A DNA stretch of 64,000 nucleotides from CAVVXX01 sp963707975 (GTDB lineage Bacteria; Pseudomonadota; Alphaproteobacteria; Micropepsales; Micropepsaceae). Position 1 is the first letter of the stretch, and each line of letters opens with the position of its first letter. The DNA is taken from contig OY970177.1 in the NCBI GenBank assembly GCA_963707975.1, positions 930,001-994,000 of the forward strand, read 5' to 3'. Shown piece after piece: positions 43,486 through 52,099 of this stretch. A program made the position numbers and the translations under genes. The notes beneath the pieces were generated by a model that worked only from the letters and a program-made list of their open reading frames with translations, did not search any database and had not been told where the DNA came from.

Positions 43486-45567
43486 GTGCGGTTCGCTTCG
43501 AGGTTTGTCTTGAACGACGGGCTCACCGCAACCGATAAAGGGATCGCGAAGATCTGGCGATCGATTTCGTCTCGGATCCGGTTAGCAACTTCCAGGATCG
43601 TCCGTTTTCCGAGACCTGCCGTGTTTCTTTTGCTCGGCATTCTTGCTGGGGTCTCCAGCCCCGGAGCGGCGCAAGCACCGCAAGCCGGCGCCTCGGCCGT
43701 TCAACCCGCCTCGCAGACCGCTGCTAAGATACCAAGCCAGGTGTGCCTGGGTTGTCACAGCATCGCGGGGTTTGGGGTTCCAGGGCCGGACGGGAAGATG
43801 CGCTCGCTATTCGTGGATGCGCAGAAGTTCAAACAAAGTGTCCATGGCGCACGCCAGTGCGTGGAATGCCATACGAACATCACGCAGATTCCCCATCCGC
43901 CGGTCCAGATCAAGGTCGACTGCGTCAGCTGCCACGAGAACTTATGGGCAAAAGCTCAGAAAGAAGGGCAGACAAAGCAATTCGCTACGTTGGGTTTCGT
44001 TGACTCGCAAATTCACAAGTTCATGAATTCCATTCACGGGCAGCCATCGCAGGCAGATCCGTCTCGCACCAATGCGACCTGCTTTAATTGTCATGAAGCC
44101 CACTACGTCTATCCCCCAGGGGCTTCCGTCTGGTCGCAGTGGCGACTGAACCTTCCCAACACCTGCGGCAAATGCCATGCCCCTGAGCTCGCGGCCTATG
44201 CAACTTCGGTCCATGGCGTTGAGGTGCTGCAAAAACATAACCCCAAGGCGGCGATCTGCGCGGACTGCCACACCAGTCACGACATCGAAAACCCGGTTCT
44301 GAGTTCGACCAGGCTGGTCATTACCAAGAACTGCGGCTCTTGCCATCAGGAGCAGTTGAAGACCTACCTGGCGACCTATCACGGGCAGGTCAACGCTTTG
44401 GGCTATGCCTATACGGCGAAGTGTTTCGACTGCCATGGAAACCACACGATCCAGCGGGTCAGCGACCCGCGTTCGAGCGTGTATCCGGCCAATCGGCTTG
44501 CCACTTGTCAAAAGTGCCATGCCAACGCCACCGCGGGGTTTGTGACCTTCCTCCCGCATGGCAATGCCCACGACTACAAACATTATCCCTATCTGTGGCT
44601 CGCCGCGAATTTCATGTCCGCGCTGCTGATCGGCGTGTTTGCCTTCTTCTGGACCCATTCCGCCTTGTGGTTCTACCGGTCGTACATGGACCGCAAGAAG
44701 CGCGGCGAAAAAATGGAATTCTACTTCTATCGGTTGCCACAAAAAGATCAGCCTTATTTCCAGCGCTTCCCGGTTATCTGGCGGATTGCCCATCTCGTTG
44801 TTCTGCTGGCTGTCATGATTCTGGCTTTGACCGGAATGACGGTCCTTTATTCCGACAGCGCGTGGGCGCCCGTGGTCGCAAGGATGTTCGGTGGTCCCCA
44901 CATAATGGGCATCGTTCATCGCATCTGTGCGACGATCTTCGTCTCGGTATTCTTCGTGCACGTCATCTATGTGAGCATCAAACTGCAGAAGAAGGGGCGA
45001 TCTTTCCGCTGGTTCGGGCCGGATTCCCTGATCGTCCGCTGGCAGGATTTCCGCGATGCCCTTGCCATGTTCAACTGGTTTATCGGTCGGGGCCAGCAGC
45101 CCGTATTCGACCGGTGGACCTATTGGGAGAAATTCGACTATTGGGCCGTGTTCTGGGGCGTCGCTCTTATCGGCGGCAGCGGTATTATGCTGTGGTTCAA
45201 GGCTGTGACGACGCAGTATCTTCCCGGGTGGGTGCTGAACGTTGCCCTCATCGTCCATGGCGAGGAGGCGCTCCTCGCCGCCGTTTTCCTGTTCACAGTG
45301 CATTTCTTCAACAACCACTTCAGGCCCGACAAATTTCCGCTCGACACCGTGATGTTCACGGGGGCGATGTCACTTGAATATTTCAAGCGGGAGCACGCGG
45401 TGGAATACAACCGGCTGGTCGAGACCGGACAACTGGAAAGCCATCGTGTGCCTGCGCCTTCGCCGGCCATGGAGCTGGGTTCGAGAATATTGGGCTTCAC
45501 GCTCCTCACAATCGGTCTGACATTGCTGGTTCTGGTCGCGATAGGATTCTTTGGTCACGCGGGGTGA
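43486..45567 (+). CDS. CbcL-like nonaheme cytochrome c fused to a membrane b-type cytochrome
   Basis: About 693 residues. After a signal/anchor region (RPAVFLLLGILAGVSSPGAAQ) come nine CXXCH sites (CLGCH, CVECH, CVSCH, CFNCH, CGKCH, CADCH, CGSCH, CFDCH, CQKCH). From about residue 365 a membrane domain with six helices follows, with paired His residues in WRIAHLVVL, MGIVHRICATIF, FFVHVIY, LIVHGEEALLAAVFLFTVHFF, as in HydC/FdnI-type b cytochromes. This layout is that of CbcL of Geobacter, a quinol oxidase sending electrons to periplasmic cytochromes. The start is unclear: GTG 43486 is the longest; no ATG lies before the signal helix. It is divergent from the MtrA-like gene. Confidence 0.87.
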   Translation: MRFASRFVLNDGLTATDKGIAKIWRSISSRIRLATSRIVRFPRPAVFLLLGILAGVSSPGAAQAPQAGASAVQPASQTAAKIPSQVCLGCHSIAGFGVPGPDGKMRSLFVDAQKFKQSVHGARQCVECHTNITQIPHPPVQIKVDCVSCHENLWAKAQKEGQTKQFATLGFVDSQIHKFMNSIHGQPSQADPSRTNATCFNCHEAHYVYPPGASVWSQWRLNLPNTCGKCHAPELAAYATSVHGVEVLQKHNPKAAICADCHTSHDIENPVLSSTRLVITKNCGSCHQEQLKTYLATYHGQVNALGYAYTAKCFDCHGNHTIQRVSDPRSSVYPANRLATCQKCHANATAGFVTFLPHGNAHDYKHYPYLWLAANFMSALLIGVFAFFWTHSALWFYRSYMDRKKRGEKMEFYFYRLPQKDQPYFQRFPVIWRIAHLVVLLAVMILALTGMTVLYSDSAWAPVVARMFGGPHIMGIVHRICATIFVSVFFVHVIYVSIKLQKKGRSFRWFGPDSLIVRWQDFRDALAMFNWFIGRGQQPVFDRWTYWEKFDYWAVFWGVALIGGSGIMLWFKAVTTQYLPGWVLNVALIVHGEEALLAAVFLFTVHFFNNHFRPDKFPLDTVMFTGAMSLEYFKREHAVEYNRLVETGQLESHRVPAPSPAMELGSRILGFTLLTIGLTLLVLVAIGFFGHAG

Positions 45568-45639
45568 CCATGATCGTGCTGGAGAGAGCGCGAATATCCC
45601 AAGGGCAAGATACTTTAGGCGCCACCCGAGTCAGAGTTT

Positions 45640-45673
45640 GGAATGTCCGTTTATGACCAACAGCGGACATTCC
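45640..45673. repeat. Dispersed palindromic repeat, copy 1
   Basis: GGAATGTCCGTT and AGCGGACATTCC are inverted around about 10 bases. Related copies occur at 48392, 48824, 55845, 55881, 58391 and 62894, all in gaps between genes in this half of the window. Confidence 0.7.
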
Positions 45674-45816
45674 TTTGCTTCGGTCTCTCGATCCGTCTGA
45701 GATAAAAAAATCTGTTAGATCAGTGCCGACGTCTCGACATCAATAAAACACTGAACTCTCACAATTGAATTGGCCAGTTACGTTCGCGCCATAATGCTGG
45801 TAACCCAGGGTCTATC

Positions 45817-47034
45817 ATGAAGACGACAACATTTGTCACACATCTGGAATGCTCTTCGACCTGCGAACGATATGAAGCGGGTAGGGTTCACGGGCTATCG
45901 CGTTCGGGAAAGCCTCTTCTTGTCCGCTACGACTTAGCAGGCGTCAAGCGCTCACTAACCAGGGAGGTGCTGAAGGATCGCCCAAGAGACATGTGGCGCT
46001 ATCGCGAGCTACTTCCCGTACGGCTTTCCGAGAATATCGTTAGTCTGGGTGAGATCATGACACCCCTAATTCGCATTCGCCGCAATATTGCAGGAAATCA
46101 TGACAACGAAGTCCTTATTAAGGACGAGAGCTGCCTTCCGACAGGATCTTTCAAGGCACGTGGCGTCGCACTCGCCGTTTCCATGGCGAAAGAATTAGGG
46201 ATCACCCATCTTGCCATGCCTACGAATGGCAATGCAGGTGCGGCGCTGGCGGCTTATGGTAGCCGTGCCGGAATTCGCACCACGGTTTTTTGCCCCGATG
46301 ACACTCCCGAAATCAACGTGCGCGAAATCGCGGCGCTTGGTGCCACAGTGTACCGCGTTAACGGATTGATCGATCAGTGCGGGAAACTTGTGTCCGCTGG
46401 AAGCGAGGCAGCCGGGTGGTTTGACGTTTCGACGTTGAAAGAGCCTTATCGAATAGAAGGCAAGAAGACCATGGGCTTCGAGCTCGCTGAGCAGTTGGGC
46501 TGGGAGCTACCTGATGTGATCTTCTATCCCACTGGCGGTGGCACTGGCCTGATCGGCATGTGGAAAGGGTTTCACGAACTGGAGGCGGCCGGACTAATCG
46601 GCTCTAAACGCCCACGAATGATTGCCGTGCAGGCTGCGGGCTGCGCTCCAATCGCGCGCGCGTTTGAAGAAAATAAGACACATGCAACCCGTTGGGAGAA
46701 TGCGCATACAGTGGCATCTGGCATCCGTGTCCCGGCCGCGATTGGTGATTTTCTAATCTTGGCGGGGGTTCGCGAAAGTGGCGGATTTGCCATCGCGGTC
46801 GACGACGAGGAAATCATCGATAGTCTGAAAATGGTCGCCAGGTGCGAGGGCTTCTTGTTTTGTCCCGAGGGTGCTGCAACTTACGCCGCCTATCGAAAGT
46901 CATTGCGCGAGGGCCGGATCAATAAGACTGACTGTGTCGTCCTCTTCAACTGTGCAAGTGGACTAAAATATCCCCTGCCGCCGGCTGAAAATCGCCTCGA
47001 CCTCAATTCTAAGATCGATTTTTCCTCGTTATGA
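45817..47034 (+). CDS. Threonine synthase-like PLP enzyme (fold type II)
   Basis: A 405-residue enzyme. The PLP-binding Lys is in LPTGSFKARG (K113), the phosphate loop is PTGGGTGLIGMW, and the N-terminus (THLECSSTCERYEAGRVHGLSRSG) has the conserved Cys/His arrangement of bacterial threonine synthase-like proteins. It could be threonine synthase or a threonine/diaminopropionate lyase-like member. It overlaps the permease downstream by four bases, which suggests an amino-acid utilisation pair rather than biosynthesis. The ATG at 45817 has no strong ribosome site. Confidence 0.85.
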   Translation: MKTTTFVTHLECSSTCERYEAGRVHGLSRSGKPLLVRYDLAGVKRSLTREVLKDRPRDMWRYRELLPVRLSENIVSLGEIMTPLIRIRRNIAGNHDNEVLIKDESCLPTGSFKARGVALAVSMAKELGITHLAMPTNGNAGAALAAYGSRAGIRTTVFCPDDTPEINVREIAALGATVYRVNGLIDQCGKLVSAGSEAAGWFDVSTLKEPYRIEGKKTMGFELAEQLGWELPDVIFYPTGGGTGLIGMWKGFHELEAAGLIGSKRPRMIAVQAAGCAPIARAFEENKTHATRWENAHTVASGIRVPAAIGDFLILAGVRESGGFAIAVDDEEIIDSLKMVARCEGFLFCPEGAATYAAYRKSLREGRINKTDCVVLFNCASGLKYPLPPAENRLDLNSKIDFSSL

Positions 47035-48359
47035 AGATGCGCCCTGCTCGTGGCCAGCTCCTCCGCCTATTAGGTATCGGATTTGGGATAGCGGTAGGCG
47101 TTGGCGAGATGATCGGTTCAGGCATCTTGCGTTCGCCTGGAATTGTGGCTGCAAGCGTTCACACAGCTTCTATAATCCTGGCGCTCTGGTTCTTGGGAGC
47201 TTTACACGTAGCGTTGGAAGCAAACATTCTGGCTGAGCTGGGAACCGCGTTTCCACGAGTGGGCGGCCCTTATGTTTTCGCCAATCGCGCTCTGGGCGAC
47301 ATTGGCGGGCTCGCGGTGGGCTGGGCGACCTGGGGCATGCATATCGCTGGTATTGCTGCATCGTCCATCGCATTTTCTGATTTCGTTTCATTGTTATGGC
47401 CGTGGGCAGTTGGCCATAAGATTAGCGTCGCACTGGGCCTGCAATTTGCGCTTTATTCAGCAAATGTCTTGGGGTTACGTGAGGGGCGCCTAGCACAGGG
47501 GGCTACGAGCGCATTGAAGGTCATTCTGCTGTATGCATTCGCGGCGGCCGCGATATGGATTGTGCCAGCACCCGTCCCATTGACTGCCGCATCTCAGCAA
47601 GCATTGCCCGTTGGGCTTGCTTCTGTTGTGGGCGCCTACTTGCTGATTAGGGGCGCCTATAATGGTTGGGCCGCGCCAGTTTATTTCTCGGAAGAAAATA
47701 TCGCACCGGCACGCAGTATTCCCCGCGCTCTGTTTTACGGCCTGGTACTCACCGCCACGATTTACCTGGTAGTGAATGCCGCGCTTCTGCATGCATTGGG
47801 AACAGAAGGAGTGATGGCGTCCCCGTTGCCATACCTGCAAGTCTTGACGCGCGTCGCGGGCGGGCAAGCGTCGATGCTCTTCGCGGTAGGGGCAATAATC
47901 ACAGTGGCCAGCTGCGCCAACGCCAACATTATGATTGCGCCTCGGGTGCTCTATGCGCTTGCGCGCGACCGGTTACTTCCCGATGCGTTGCAGGCAGTAA
48001 ATAAAGGGGGTAGCCCTCATCTCGCATTCGTCCTGACGGCGATCGTCTCCATGTTGCTTGCCAGCATGGGGAGCTTTCGTCTCGTTTTCGGGCTGGTCGG
48101 AATACTTGCAACTTTCGTGTGTGTGCTCACGGAGATTTCGTTTTTCTTACTGCGTAGCCGCGAGCCGGGCCAAGAGCGCCCCTTTCGCGCCCTTTACTAT
48201 CCAGTCCTGCCTGCCCTTGTTCTCATTATCGACGTCGTACTGCTTCTGCTCTTTGCATTTTCCGATAGCGCAGGTGTGATCTTTATCGCCGCGCTCTGTC
48301 TCCTCTGCGTGCCTCTCGCGATTATCGCCAGGCGTACCAGAGACGAACATCAAATCTGA
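47031..48359 (+). CDS. APC-superfamily amino acid permease
   Basis: A 442-residue inner-membrane transporter with about 12 helices. The first helix carries the glycine-rich GVGEMIGSGILRSPG motif of APC permeases, followed by FPRVGGPYVFANRALGD, the typical helix-2/3 region. The start overlaps the threonine-synthase-like stop (ATGA), so uptake and conversion of one amino acid are probably coupled. Specificity is unknown; threonine or serine is suggested only by the neighbour. Confidence 0.9.
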   Translation: MKMRPARGQLLRLLGIGFGIAVGVGEMIGSGILRSPGIVAASVHTASIILALWFLGALHVALEANILAELGTAFPRVGGPYVFANRALGDIGGLAVGWATWGMHIAGIAASSIAFSDFVSLLWPWAVGHKISVALGLQFALYSANVLGLREGRLAQGATSALKVILLYAFAAAAIWIVPAPVPLTAASQQALPVGLASVVGAYLLIRGAYNGWAAPVYFSEENIAPARSIPRALFYGLVLTATIYLVVNAALLHALGTEGVMASPLPYLQVLTRVAGGQASMLFAVGAIITVASCANANIMIAPRVLYALARDRLLPDALQAVNKGGSPHLAFVLTAIVSMLLASMGSFRLVFGLVGILATFVCVLTEISFFLLRSREPGQERPFRALYYPVLPALVLIIDVVLLLLFAFSDSAGVIFIAALCLLCVPLAIIARRTRDEHQI

Positions 48360-48391
48360 TCATTCCGACTTATAGTCAGTCAGCGTGCATC

Positions 48392-48422
48392 GAATGTCCG
48401 CACATCGCCAAAAGCGAACATA
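48392..48422. repeat. Dispersed palindromic repeat, copy 2
   Basis: GAATGTCCGCAC with the degenerate inverted arm AAAGCGAACAT. Confidence 0.55.
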
Positions 48423-48620
48423 CGCGTAGTAACCGGTGTTGGTCCAAGAGGGATTCATGTTCTCTTGCGAAGGCGTCGGTCCAAGACCATTTAGGCCAAA
48501 TTTAATCGAGGACTGGAATGAGGGGCGGTCTGCTATACTTCTGGAAATACGTATGACTTATCAGCACGTTAATCGAACCGCTGGCGGTGCTCGCAGTCAG
48601 CCGCGAACCACTCTCAGCGC

Positions 48621-48800
48621 CAAGTTCCCTGTTATGCAGGGAAATTACAGGGAATTTTGTTGGCTTGGGCCTGTTTCGGCAAATTCCGGCGAGAAAACTA
48701 TCCGTAGATACTGGCAGTTAGAGCCAAAATTCCCTGCATAATCGGAACAGGGAATTCGCGCGGCGGAACAGGGAATTTTCTTATTGGAACAGGGAATTCC
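48621..48800. repeat. GGAACAGGGAATT repeat block
   Basis: Three direct copies of GGAACAGGGAATT at 48744-48756, 48765-48777 and 48786-48798 with an exact period of 21 bases. Variant and inverted copies (TTCCCTGTTATGCAGGGAA, ACAGGGAATT, ATTCCCTGCAT) lie at 48625-48740. From memory, similar sequences occur as scattered non-coding repeats in alphaproteobacterial genomes; not checked. Confidence 0.75.
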
Positions 48801-49005
48801 GCGGAGTGATGAGGGTAGGGACAAGTGTCCGCTTCAAGACTTTTCTGCAGGTGCCCGTCAGATCACTGCGTCGCGATCTAGGGTGTAAGAAAAAGCAGCG
48901 AGAAGGATTCCAACCATCGGCCAAGCTCATGGTCTGAGTCGCACTACATCACGAAGCCAGCTAAACTCGTGCCGATGACGTTTTCGGTACTGACAAGGGC
49001 TCGAC

Positions 49006-49479
49006 ATGACGCAGAAAATCCGTTTCGAACTGAACGGCAAACCCGTTTCCCTGGATGCGGGAGAGAAACGAACGCTTCTTTGGGCGTTGCGCACCGACAC
49101 TGCTTTGACCGGAATCAAATTCGGCTGCGGCATAGCCTTGTGTGGCGCCTGTACGGTGCTCGTTGACGGCGCGCCCGTCCGCTCCTGCAGCTTTGCGCTG
49201 GACGATGTTGCCGGTAAGAGTGTCGTCACCGTCGAAGGGCTCGCGACGAACGGCGCTCTTCATCCCCTGCAGCAGGCTTTCATCGATCATGGTGCGTTTC
49301 AGTGCGGCTACTGCACCTCGGGAATGCTTCTCACCGCCTATGCGCTCTTGAAGGAGACGCCACATCCTTCGCGCGCTGAGATCGTCGCGGGACTCGACCA
49401 TAATCTCTGCCGCTGCGGCGCGCATCTGGCCATTGTGGCGGCGGTCGAAGCGGTCTCCAAGACGGGAGTGCGGCTATGA
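49006..49479 (+). CDS. 2Fe-2S subunit of a molybdenum hydroxylase (isoquinoline oxidoreductase alpha-like)
   Basis: A 157-residue protein with two iron-sulfur clusters: a plant-type site (C41, C46, C49, C61 in FGCGIALCGACTVL and RSC) and the second site (C100, C103, C135, C137 in CGYCTSG and NLCRCG). It passes electrons from the Mo centre of the large subunit to an outside acceptor. There is no FAD subunit in the operon, so this is the two-subunit type (IorAB-like) that uses a cytochrome or membrane acceptor. It overlaps the large subunit by four bases. Confidence 0.93.
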   Translation: MTQKIRFELNGKPVSLDAGEKRTLLWALRTDTALTGIKFGCGIALCGACTVLVDGAPVRSCSFALDDVAGKSVVTVEGLATNGALHPLQQAFIDHGAFQCGYCTSGMLLTAYALLKETPHPSRAEIVAGLDHNLCRCGAHLAIVAAVEAVSKTGVRL

Positions 49480-51590
49480 CCGAGCTTCTCGAAGCGACGC
49501 GACGCGACATATTCAAGGCCGTCGGCGGCGTGGTAATCTTTTTCGGTCTCAACCCGCTTGTCCGCGCGAGCGCGCAGACGCGACCGTCCTATCCTGCGGA
49601 TTTCCATGCTTATCTCGCCGTAGGCCCGAACGGGCGCGTCACGGTCTACTCCGGCAAGATAGAAATGGGGCAAGGTGTTCTCACCTCGCAGGCGCAAATG
49701 GCGGCCGAGGAGCTCGGCGTCGATCTGGCCTCCATCGACATGATCCTGGGAGACACCGACAAATGCCCCTGGGACATGGGGACATTCGGTTCGCTGACAA
49801 CGCGCATGTTCGGGCCCTATCTTCGTGCCGCTGCCGCCAAGGCCCGCGCGGTGCTTCTTGCGCTGGCCGCGAAGCGGTTGGGCGTTGGGGTGGAAAAACT
49901 GCAAGTGAAGAAGGGCGTCGTGTCCGTCATCGGCAATCTCTCACGCCATGTGACCTACGCCGCGCTCGCCGAAGAGGTGCGCATTGCCGATGCGGTGGAG
50001 GAAGAGCCGCGATTGCGCACGCCCGCCGAATTCACCGTCATGGGCACATCTGCGAAACGTCTCGACGGCGTGGAGAAGGTAACGGGTGCCGCCCAGTACT
50101 CGGCTGATATCCGCCTGCCCGGCATGCTCTATGCCCGCGTGTTGCGCGCGCCGGCGCATGGCGCGACGCTCACGCGTGTCGTCACGACGACAGCAGAAAA
50201 GCGGCCGGGCGTCATCGTAGTCAAAAAGCCGGATCTGATCGCTGTTCTACATTCCGATCCCGAAATGGCAGCGAGAGCGCTTGCCGACGTCGTCGCTGAT
50301 TGGCAGAAGCCTGCAAGCACGCTCGATCAGGACACGATCTTTTCTCATATCGTCGATGCAGCGAAACATGTGGACGTGGTGCAGACCAAAGGCGATGTCA
50401 ACGCCACGCGCGCGGCACAAAGGTTCAATGCAACGTACCACAAAGGCTATGTCGCGCATTCGCCGATGGAGCCGCACGCGGCTCTGGCGGATGTCAAAGA
50501 CGGCCATGCAACCGTGTGGGCCTCGACACAGACACCGTTCCCCGCGCGCGACGCGATAGCCAAGGCGCTCGGTTTCGACTCCAAAGCTGTGCGGGTGATC
50601 ACTCCATATCTGGGCGGCGGTTTCGGGGGCAAAAGCGCCGGCATTCAGTCCGTCGAAGCTGCACGTCTTTCGCAGATCGTCGGCAAGCCAGTTCAAGTTG
50701 CATGGACGCGGAGCGAGGAATTCTACAACGACACCTTCGATCCGGCGGCGGTGGTGACGATCGGTGCAGGCCTCGATCAAAACAGCCGCATCTCCCATTG
50801 GGACTATGTAGTATTCGCTGCGGGCCCGCGCGGCGCGACTTTATTCTACGACGTGCCTAACGTGCGCGTGCGTTCCGCCGGCGGCATGAGGTTCGAAGGC
50901 GCGGCAGCGAACACGGATGTTCATCCGTTCGGCGTCGGCCCCTGGCGCGGCCCGGGCGCCAACATGAATGTCTTCGCCAGCGAGTCTCAAATCGATGCTT
51001 TAGCCACGGCGGCTAAGACCGATCCTTTGGCATTCCGCCTGCAGCATCTTTCCGATCCACGCATGCACAAAGTGCTCGAGGCGTGCGCAAATGCGTTCGA
51101 CTGGCGCGGCCGCAGCGGACATGGATTCGGCATGGCGCTCAGCATCGATGCCGGCAGTTATGTCGCGACCATGGCCGAGGTGAAGGTGGATTCATCGAGC
51201 GGGCAAGTGGACGTAAAGCGGATAACCTGTGCGATGGACATGGGCATAGTCGTCAATCCCGAAGGGGCGCGCATGCAATGCGAAGGCGGGCTTACGATGG
51301 GCCTCGGCTACACGCTCGCCGAAGAGCTGCGCTTCAAAGGGGGGGAAATTCTTGACACAAATTTCGACACGTACTCGCTGCCGCGGTTCAGCTGGGTGCC
51401 GCCCATTGAGACGGTGTTCGTGAAGAACGATGCCGTGGCGCCGCAGGGCTGCGGCGAGCCCGCGATCACCACAACGGGTGGCGCCATCGCCAACGCCGTG
51501 TTCGATGCGACCGGCGCGCGGCTCACGCGGCTCCCCTTGACCCGCGAACGCGTGCTAGCCGCGCTGGCGGCAACTGGGAAGAAGGGGTAG
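49476..51590 (+). CDS. Molybdopterin-binding large subunit of a molybdenum hydroxylase (IorB-like)
   Basis: A 704-residue protein. The N-terminus is Tat-like (TRRDIFKAVGGVVIFFGLNP), implying export of the folded enzyme. The Mo-cofactor domain shows KIEMGQGVLTSQAQMAAEEL, YLGGGFGGKSAG, PWRGPGANMNVFASES and the catalytic Glu in GCGEPAITTTGGA. It oxidises an aldehyde or N-heterocycle by hydroxylation with water. XdhC and MocA, which load and cytosinylate the cofactor, follow 0.5 kb downstream, which supports the cytidine-dinucleotide form. The substrate cannot be read out. Confidence 0.92.
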   Translation: MTELLEATRRDIFKAVGGVVIFFGLNPLVRASAQTRPSYPADFHAYLAVGPNGRVTVYSGKIEMGQGVLTSQAQMAAEELGVDLASIDMILGDTDKCPWDMGTFGSLTTRMFGPYLRAAAAKARAVLLALAAKRLGVGVEKLQVKKGVVSVIGNLSRHVTYAALAEEVRIADAVEEEPRLRTPAEFTVMGTSAKRLDGVEKVTGAAQYSADIRLPGMLYARVLRAPAHGATLTRVVTTTAEKRPGVIVVKKPDLIAVLHSDPEMAARALADVVADWQKPASTLDQDTIFSHIVDAAKHVDVVQTKGDVNATRAAQRFNATYHKGYVAHSPMEPHAALADVKDGHATVWASTQTPFPARDAIAKALGFDSKAVRVITPYLGGGFGGKSAGIQSVEAARLSQIVGKPVQVAWTRSEEFYNDTFDPAAVVTIGAGLDQNSRISHWDYVVFAAGPRGATLFYDVPNVRVRSAGGMRFEGAAANTDVHPFGVGPWRGPGANMNVFASESQIDALATAAKTDPLAFRLQHLSDPRMHKVLEACANAFDWRGRSGHGFGMALSIDAGSYVATMAEVKVDSSSGQVDVKRITCAMDMGIVVNPEGARMQCEGGLTMGLGYTLAEELRFKGGEILDTNFDTYSLPRFSWVPPIETVFVKNDAVAPQGCGEPAITTTGGAIANAVFDATGARLTRLPLTRERVLAALAATGKKG

Positions 51591-51645
51591 GAGGCGGGAG
51601 CGGGCATTTGCGGAATCTATTTCGTGTCACCGTAATCCCCAGAGA

Positions 51646-51983
51646 CGAGACCGCCAGTTCTGTGCCCACTAACTAGCGGCCTTCAACGAAATGCTCCCCG
51701 AATTTCGCAAGTTGGACGCCAGAAATCTCGCCATTTCTGTCAGTGGCGATTTGTTCCATCGGGTATCAGCGATGGATCGGCGCCTTCTCTTCTCGTGTTT
51801 GGCCGATTTCGAGCCTAAAGGTGGGGTGGCGCGGGAGTACGGCGTCTACAATGAGCGGCATGGCACCTGCGAGCGCGCTTTATTCGTTGTCAATTGGGCA
51901 GGATTATTCGTTGGAGCTGCGTCCCTCCGCTCGGAATCAACCCTGGGGCCCGCGGTATTCTCAGCGCACTCGAGGATCTCTAA
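51646..51983 (+). pseudogene. Decayed peroxiredoxin (AhpC/TSA) inside the molybdenum hydroxylase operon
   Basis: The space between the large subunit and xdhC translates into a broken peroxiredoxin. One frame gives FCAH, a stop (TAA 51670-51672), LAAFNEMLPEFRKLDARNLAISV, LADFEPKGGVAREYGVYNERHGT and CERALFVVNWAG; a frame shift near 51902 then leads to IIRWSCVPPLGINPGARGIL and SALEDL, with TAA at 51981-51983. These blocks follow the order of bacterial thioredoxin-type peroxidases. The region before the peroxidatic Cys is lost, and a stop and a frameshift interrupt the rest. Confidence 0.75.
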
Positions 51984-52099
51984 AACCGAGAAAATTGGGA
52001 ATGCTAACGCTGGCGCGAGACCGGCTTGTAAATCCGAGTCGATTTGGATGATCACACGGCGGTAGAATTTCTCGGCCATCTCATGGCAAAGCTAACCGG

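Larger units (their letters stand above)
48360..49005. other. Non-coding stretch rich in repeats
   Basis: 646 bases without a credible gene. It contains two copies of the palindromic AATGTCCG repeat (48392-48422 and a half copy at 48824-48834) and the GGAACAGGGAATT repeat block at 48621-48800. A short frame here (ending in REFCWLGPVSANSGEKTIRRYW) is a by-product of the repeat. Confidence 0.6.

Noticed and set aside
43942..45318. A 458-codon open frame on the minus strand
   Set aside because: It is antisense to the CbcL-like gene, whose nine heme motifs and membrane helices are unmistakable.
48744..48798. Short regular repeats resembling a CRISPR array
   Set aside because: The unit is 13 bases with 8-base gaps, far too short for repeats and spacers, and no cas gene is near.
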